DNA from: Eubacteriales bacterium | GTDB taxonomy: Bacteria > Bacillota > Clostridia > JANYKE01 | Direction: 5' to 3' | Length of the DNA: 9,559 nt | Assembly: GCA_025361685.1 (NCBI GenBank) | Contig: JANYKE010000023.1 | Location: 1-9,559, forward strand | In this document: positions 5,367-9,559 of the stretch, piece after piece | Layout of the letters: each line of letters opens with the position of its first letter | Numbering within the stretch: the first letter of the stretch is position 1 | Made by a program: the position numbers and the translations under genes | Notes under the pieces: generated by a model | Database searches by the model: none | What the model was told of the DNA's origin: nothing | Seen by the model: only the letters and a program-made list of their open reading frames with translations

Positions 5367-8300
5367 ATGAGCAAAATTAAAAAGAGCAAGCAAACAGTAG
5401 TAGCATTGTTACTTTCGCTAACGATGATTTTTTCGGTATTCATATCTTTGAATATCACGGCGAATGTAAAAGTATACGCAGCAGGTGCAACACAAATTGT
5501 TACGGTAACAAATTTAGACCTTATGAGAAGTAGCAGCGGAGACTTTGTACTAATGAATGATTTGGATATGTCCGGAGTATCAGACTGGACGCCTATCCCC
5601 AATTTTAAAGGGACATTTGACGGGCAGGGTCATACAATATTCAACTTAAGCAGTACGAGCGGAGGCTTATTTGGACTTTGTGATAATACGAGTAATTCCG
5701 GCAACCCATTCAGAGCCAACGGAATTGAGATAAGCAATATTATATTTAAAAACGCTAATATAAGCGGAGTTCAGAATATCGGTGTTCTGGTAAACAACAT
5801 AATATGCCAGGGCGTCGGTGATCCAAATGGAAATGTTAATAAAATAACTAATTGTAAGGTAATTGATTCAACCATCACTAATCCAAATACGGGAAATAAT
5901 CAAAATGTTTACACCGGTGGACTGATAGGAACATTGTCAGGCGGGTGTGTGACTAACTGTTCAGCTGAAGGCGTTACAGTCACTACAAAAGGGCAGAGCA
6001 CGGGAGGATTAATAGGAAACACTGCCGGACTGACTGCTGATAAGAATGCCAGAGTGTTTGCTATTCAGGGGTGTTACGTAATAAATTCTGCAACTAATAA
6101 CACGGTTGTTGATAACTCGGGAGGACTGTCCGGAGGTGGCTGCGGTGGCATGATAGGAGCTATGGCAGGCGGTGCATATTCTACAGTAAGACAATGCTAT
6201 GCGAATATTAATTTGGTTAAAGCGTCTGCAGGCACATCATCAACAGGAGGTGGTGTCGGAGGATTAATCGGAACTTTCGGAACTCCGGCAAAAGTTGACC
6301 GCTGTTATTCAAAAGCAACGATAACCAATACAGCAACTACTGCTTCTTCTACAGGCGGGTTGATTGGAGAAATCAATCAGGGTGCGAACAGCAGAGGTTC
6401 AACCATTACAAATTCTTATTCCGTTTGTACGGTTACAGGGAGCAATAATTCTACAGGAGGATTGATCGGTACAATTGGCGGAAGCGCTTTTTCAACTACT
6501 ACACTTGAAGGAGGAACAGTAGCAAATTGTTATTCGGCAAGTACCGTTCCCGGCAGTGGAGCAGCTTTTCTGGGAAGCATGAACGCTTCTACAGACCAGG
6601 GATTTGTTAATAGTTCTAAGAATAATATCTGTGACAATAAAGAGACAAAAAACATATCTACAACTGCGGGCATTAATTCAAATGCTGCATTTTGTGTAAA
6701 GAAATCTACCGTAGATATGACGACAAATGCCGCAACTACTTTTGCAACTCCGGCATGGGATTTTAGTACCTCACCGACAGCGAACAGCTTCTGGACTCAG
6801 ATAAGTGGAGTTAACGAAGGTGCCCCGGGATGTCCTTATCCTGTATTACGCGGCATTGGAGAAGGCACTACAGGCGGACTTATTGCGCCGACATACCCTC
6901 CGGTCATTACACCTACCCCGGCTCCACCGACACCAACGCCAACTGCACCACCACCAAAAGCATATTATGTCGATCCGGTCAACGGCCTGACGGGTAATGA
7001 CGGATTAAGCCCGGATCACGCATTTCCATCCCTTGGAAGCATTCGCAGCAGCTCTTTACTCACACCAAATACAACAGTTTACCTGATGGATGGCGTCTAT
7101 GGGAATCCTGCGCTAACGGCAGTTAAGAACGGAACTGAGGATCCAACAAGCGGAATCAGACTAAGCGGGATAACAGGTTGGGCAAATGCTCCAATCACAT
7201 TTAAAAACTATACCAATCCGACAACAGGAATAGAGAGCAAACCATATCTTACCGGAATCGGAGATAATAACAACTTTGTAACAATATCAGGTTGCTCATA
7301 CGTTATTTTAGATGGATTGGTTTGTGATGAAATTAAAAGCCTTTCACTCGGGTTAAGTATACAAAGCAGCAACCATATAACAGTTCAAAATTGTTCATTC
7401 GGCGGACACATTATTGATCCGGCAACCTCTTTGAAATCTACTCCGGCTACCATGGTAGATTTGGGGCTTGGTACGCAAGATTGTAATCTCATTAATGATC
7501 TTTTGGATAAGTGTGGTGACCCGGCAGCTGAAGGCAGCGGAAACCTTATTTATACACATGGTGTAACACGTTGCCTGCTTGATGGCGTTCTATTTAAGAG
7601 AGGTGGCCATGGCGCACTTACTCTAATGGATAGGAGTCAGTTTAACATTGTAAGAAACAGTATTGTTGATCAGGAGTGGGGTGGCGGACTTTCCGCAAAT
7701 TCAGATTCAAAGTTCAATGTGTTTGAAAATAATGTCATAATGAATATCGGATGGCAGGTCTTAACTTATCCCAAATGTTCAACACAGCTATACGGTGCTT
7801 CAGCGTTTATTGTTAGAAACAATCTTTACATCAGAGCGGCAAGCGGTCAAAGAGGACTTCAGCCTAAGAATATTACAGACGGAAGTTATAATACATATTG
7901 GCAGCAGGCAATGAATTTTGGAGGCGGTCAATGCAATGACAACCAATTTGCAGGCGTTGACTTTGGGACTACTGGTGCAGCATATAATAAAGTAAAGGTT
8001 GCGTGGGCACCTAATGCAACAATCAACGGTGTCACATATAATTATTATTTCAAAAAATATTACATTGAAACCTCAAATGATGGAACAAACTGGGCGACTG
8101 TTTATACACAGTTAGCAGGAACAGGTGGAGTTGATTATAGCAAGGATGGGCAGGTTGTTGCCAGAGTTGAGGAAATCACGATACCTATGTCGACTGCTAA
8201 ATATGTAAGAATACGGGGCGACAGGGCAATGGGAGGAACGGTTGATCCGGCTCCCGGCAGAGTGGTAGAATTCGAAGTATATAACACAACTGCGGTTGAT

Positions 8301-9559
8301 CCGTCGACAAATGTCGCTGCCGGAAAATCTGCATTTGCGTCCTCCATCGGAACAAAAATGGGAGATCATGGAATTGATTTATTTTCCAATTCAATTTATG
8401 ATGTTTCGGATAATCGAGTATATAATAACACGGTAACAGAATGCGGGGGTCCGGGTATAGGACTTAGTCAAAGAGGTAATAATTATGTTTCGCGCAATAA
8501 AGTATTTAATAACATTATTTACGGAAATCGTACGAGTTGCTGGGATTATAATCAATGGGGCATAAAAGGCACATATGAATTTTGGATAGAAACAATAAAC
8601 AGCACGGGAAAGAGCGGCGGATATCAGATTGATACTTTCAGCGAATGGATCAAAGACACATCAATTTATAATAATATTATATTGCATTCCGACTATTTTG
8701 CAGACCGCCCGGGCAGCGGAGTAATATATGATATCGGAGTAGCAGAAGAATGGTCAAAATCACTTGCAGACAGTCAAGCGCAATTTCCTCTGTCAATTCA
8801 CAATAACTTTGAGTTCAACCCGCAATTTTTAAAACCGAAAGCTGAAATAAGCACGAGCTTTGATGCTACAACAATTGATACAAAAACGGGTATTGGAACG
8901 GTTCCATACCATTCGATGGATAATTATATAGGAGTAAATTACTATACTCTTGATAATTATCATTTGCAAGCAACCTCGCCGGCTAGAGATGTGGGTGCGC
9001 ATTATGCCACAACAACAGCGGCTTCCGTAACGCCGACTAAACAAATCCCGGTCGATGACAAATATACATTTTTAGATGGATATGGAATTGCCGGTTTGCC
9101 CGGAGATGAAATCCAAATTATTTCAGGAACAACGGGAATGGTAAAAGCGAAGACAATCATTACGAAAATTGATTACCTTTCTCAGGGTACAGTTACAATG
9201 TCCGGAACGTCAGGAACACTAAATGTAGCTGATAACGTTGTATTCGCGGCGGGAGATTATGTAGACCTGCTACATGAAGGCGAATTCCCGGATTTAGGAG
9301 CATTTCAGTATGATTCTGCTACAATACCGCCAACCGGGTCTGCAACCCCAACCCCAACAGGAACACCAACCCCGACCCCGGTAACAGGAACACCAACCCC
9401 AACTCCGGTCACATCAACACCAACCCCAACCCCAACACCGGTAACATCAACTCCAACTCCAACACCAACGAGAACACCAACCCCAACACCAACACCAACG
9501 AGAACACCAACCCCAACACCGGTAACACCAACACCGACCCCGGTAACATCAACTCCAAC
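5367..9559 (+). CDS. Giant secreted modular beta-helix surface protein, 3' end beyond window
   Basis: One uninterrupted reading frame runs to the window edge (at least 1397 codons, no stop). I chose ATG 5367, nine bases after AGGAGA 5352-5357; ATG 5361, two codons earlier, is possible. Order: signal peptide (basic 3-8, hydrophobic 11-30, cleavage near V-Y-A-A 36-39); a beta-helix module starting with 'GTFDGQGHT' (82-90) and carrying GLUG motifs (99-368); Pro-Thr linker (513-531); a second right-handed beta-helix beginning 'YYVDPVNG'; a discoidin-like domain (about 826-972) inside it; helix coils again with NN-rich turns; closing motifs 'YHLQATSPARDVGA' (1198-1211) and 'FPDLGAFQYD' (1307-1316); Pro-Thr tail from 1321. 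The second module resembles PL6/DUF1565-type polysaccharide-binding or lyase-like proteins, but I cannot identify catalytic residues. It likely acts on or binds carbohydrate outside the cell. Anchoring (dockerin, SLH or sortase signal) is not visible because the gene is cut by the window. Confidence 0.9.
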   Translation, partial: MSKIKKSKQTVVALLLSLTMIFSVFISLNITANVKVYAAGATQIVTVTNLDLMRSSSGDFVLMNDLDMSGVSDWTPIPNFKGTFDGQGHTIFNLSSTSGGLFGLCDNTSNSGNPFRANGIEISNIIFKNANISGVQNIGVLVNNIICQGVGDPNGNVNKITNCKVIDSTITNPNTGNNQNVYTGGLIGTLSGGCVTNCSAEGVTVTTKGQSTGGLIGNTAGLTADKNARVFAIQGCYVINSATNNTVVDNSGGLSGGGCGGMIGAMAGGAYSTVRQCYANINLVKASAGTSSTGGGVGGLIGTFGTPAKVDRCYSKATITNTATTASSTGGLIGEINQGANSRGSTITNSYSVCTVTGSNNSTGGLIGTIGGSAFSTTTLEGGTVANCYSASTVPGSGAAFLGSMNASTDQGFVNSSKNNICDNKETKNISTTAGINSNAAFCVKKSTVDMTTNAATTFATPAWDFSTSPTANSFWTQISGVNEGAPGCPYPVLRGIGEGTTGGLIAPTYPPVITPTPAPPTPTPTAPPPKAYYVDPVNGLTGNDGLSPDHAFPSLGSIRSSSLLTPNTTVYLMDGVYGNPALTAVKNGTEDPTSGIRLSGITGWANAPITFKNYTNPTTGIESKPYLTGIGDNNNFVTISGCSYVILDGLVCDEIKSLSLGLSIQSSNHITVQNCSFGGHIIDPATSLKSTPATMVDLGLGTQDCNLINDLLDKCGDPAAEGSGNLIYTHGVTRCLLDGVLFKRGGHGALTLMDRSQFNIVRNSIVDQEWGGGLSANSDSKFNVFENNVIMNIGWQVLTYPKCSTQLYGASAFIVRNNLYIRAASGQRGLQPKNITDGSYNTYWQQAMNFGGGQCNDNQFAGVDFGTTGAAYNKVKVAWAPNATINGVTYNYYFKKYYIETSNDGTNWATVYTQLAGTGGVDYSKDGQVVARVEEITIPMSTAKYVRIRGDRAMGGTVDPAPGRVVEFEVYNTTAVDPSTNVAAGKSAFASSIGTKMGDHGIDLFSNSIYDVSDNRVYNNTVTECGGPGIGLSQRGNNYVSRNKVFNNIIYGNRTSCWDYNQWGIKGTYEFWIETINSTGKSGGYQIDTFSEWIKDTSIYNNIILHSDYFADRPGSGVIYDIGVAEEWSKSLADSQAQFPLSIHNNFEFNPQFLKPKAEISTSFDATTIDTKTGIGTVPYHSMDNYIGVNYYTLDNYHLQATSPARDVGAHYATTTAASVTPTKQIPVDDKYTFLDGYGIAGLPGDEIQIISGTTGMVKAKTIITKIDYLSQGTVTMSGTSGTLNVADNVVFAAGDYVDLLHEGEFPDLGAFQYDSATIPPTGSATPTPTGTPTPTPVTGTPTPTPVTSTPTPTPTPVTSTPTPTPTRTPTPTPTPTRTPTPTPVTPTPTPVTSTP
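5661..6470 (+). repeat. GLUG-motif repeats encoding the first beta-helix
   Basis: The first module carries a GGLFG at residue 99 and six GG(L/M)IG motifs at about 184, 213, 260, 298, 330 and 364. Between them lie strands of the type 'TNC', 'GCY', 'QCYA', 'RCYS', 'NSYS' and 'NCYS'. This pattern is the known GLUG repeat, found in large surface proteins and near IgA-protease-like N-termini. The spacing of about 30-47 residues is irregular, so these are diverged protein repeats rather than fresh DNA duplications. The repeated Cys before Tyr/Ser would stack as a ladder in a beta-helix. Confidence 0.8.
6903..6959 (+). other. Pro-Thr linker between the two beta-helix modules
   Basis: Residues 513-531 are almost only Pro and Thr with a few Ala and Val (T-P-T-P-A-P-P-T-P-T-P-T style), ending in PPPK just before 'AYYVDPVNG'. 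It marks the border of two independently folding modules and is the same linker type as the C-terminal tail, though much shorter. Confidence 0.8.
7842..8345 (+). other. Discoidin (F5/8 type C)-like domain inside the second beta-helix
   Basis: Within the giant protein, 'NITDGSYNTYWQ' (835 on), 'YYIETSNDGTNW' (898-909), 'YVRIRGD' (946 on) and 'VEFEVY' (967-972) fit the order and spacing of an F5/8 type C carbohydrate-binding fold. Beta-helix coils lie on both sides (VRNNLY before, DLFSNSIYDVSDN after). After the fold comes 'NVAAGKSAFASS' (982-993), which looks like the first strand of another discoidin domain. The domain probably gives an added sugar-binding site. The assignment rests on motif memory, not a profile search. 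Confidence 0.65.
9327..9559 (+). repeat. Pro-Thr repeat tail, continuing past the window
   Basis: From residue 1321 the protein consists of units like 'TPTPTPVT' separated by G, S, R or P. By my count the visible Pro codons are about 20 CCA and 8 CCG, with no CCT or CCC. Such extended, probably glycosylated linkers precede cell-wall anchoring, dockerin or binding modules in clostridial exoproteins. The DNA itself is repetitive, so length variation between strains and assembly errors are likely here. Confidence 0.9.
9461..9520 (+). repeat. Perfect 30-bp tandem duplication in the Pro-Thr tail
   Basis: Bases 9461-9490 and 9491-9520 are identical. The repeat is exactly ten codons, so the frame is kept, and each copy encodes the ring T-P-T-R-T-P-T-P-T-P. 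The positively charged Arg recurs once per copy in an otherwise uncharged tail. Sequence identity without synonymous change indicates a recent duplication or active homogenisation. Confidence 0.9.

Noticed and set aside
6805..6990. Plus-strand 61-codon ORF in another frame within the giant gene
   Set aside because: It lies wholly within the continuous coding frame of the surface protein and has a His/Leu/Arg-rich composition, the out-of-frame reading of Pro-Thr codons.
8112..9044. Minus-strand ORFs of 65-85 codons opposite the giant gene
   Set aside because: They overlap one another in different frames and show no motif. The plus-strand frame is continuous and domain-bearing.
6960..9320. Annotation as an active polysaccharide lyase
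   Set aside because: The beta-helix resembles lyase families in general shape, but I cannot identify a catalytic Lys/Arg/His set, and many such solenoids only bind sugars.
9345..9559. CRISPR-like or mobile-element repeat
   Set aside because: The repeats are in-frame Pro-Thr codons without unique spacers or palindromes. They encode a protein linker.
140..9559. Functional link between tRNA-Pro(UGG) and the CCA-rich Pro-Thr tail
   Set aside because: The tail favours CCA, which this tRNA reads, but tRNA-Pro(UGG) is a housekeeping gene and lies 5 kb away on the other strand with its own promoter. Proximity alone is no evidence.
449..9559. ABC operon as dedicated exporter of the giant surface protein
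   Set aside because: The surface protein has a standard Sec-type signal peptide, the two units are separated by a 279-bp spacer, and GldA/F/G/DUF4340 systems are not known to me as protein exporters.

Overview
The window looks like chromosomal DNA of a low-GC, Gram-positive Clostridia-type bacterium. Most genes have strong AGGAGG-type ribosome binding sites. The tRNA resembles Bacillus/Clostridium tRNA-Pro. The secreted protein has a Firmicutes-type signal peptide ending in V-Y-A-A and long Pro-Thr linkers like those of cellulolytic and other polysaccharide-handling clostridia. The family-level assignment is inference; species cannot be read from the sequence.

Layout. Positions 1-99 hold no gene I can support. 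A tRNA-Pro(UGG) gene lies on the minus strand (140-217, CCA encoded), with a consensus-quality promoter (244-272) and a hairpin terminator with a UUCG loop (100-137). From 449 to 5081 four plus-strand genes form one apparent operon. They encode an ABC-2 type ATPase, a six-helix ABC-2 permease (overlapping the ATPase gene as ATGA), a GldG-like auxiliary protein with a membrane helix at each end (13-nt gap), and a DUF4340-type protein with one N-terminal membrane anchor (52-nt gap containing a hairpin). This is the recognisable GldA/GldF/GldG/DUF4340 arrangement. The ATPase and permease should make an exporter-like core, and the GldG-like and DUF4340 proteins should project large domains outside the membrane. 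The substrate is unknown and gliding is not implied.

A 279-bp non-coding stretch (5082-5360) with several small inverted repeats separates the operon from a very large plus-strand gene. That gene starts at 5367 (or 5361) and is still open at the window end, with at least 1397 codons. It encodes a secreted modular surface protein. In order it has a signal peptide, a GLUG-motif beta-helix module, a Pro-Thr linker, and a second right-handed beta-helix module of the polysaccharide-lyase-like type. The second module appears to be interrupted by a discoidin (F5/8 type C) domain. A conserved 'SPARD.GA ... PD.GAF.Y' closing region and a long Pro-Thr tail with DNA-level tandem repeats follow. The anchoring or docking domain, if any, lies beyond the window.

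The points most worth a second look are the discoidin domain lodged inside the beta-helix with what looks like the first strand of a second discoidin copy at its exit, the internally duplicated DUF4340 protein, the nested repeats of the Pro-Thr tail, and the perfect inverted repeat just upstream of the giant gene's ribosome binding site. I see no clear sign of a wholly new system. The gene families are recognisable, although the role of the ABC operon is not known.
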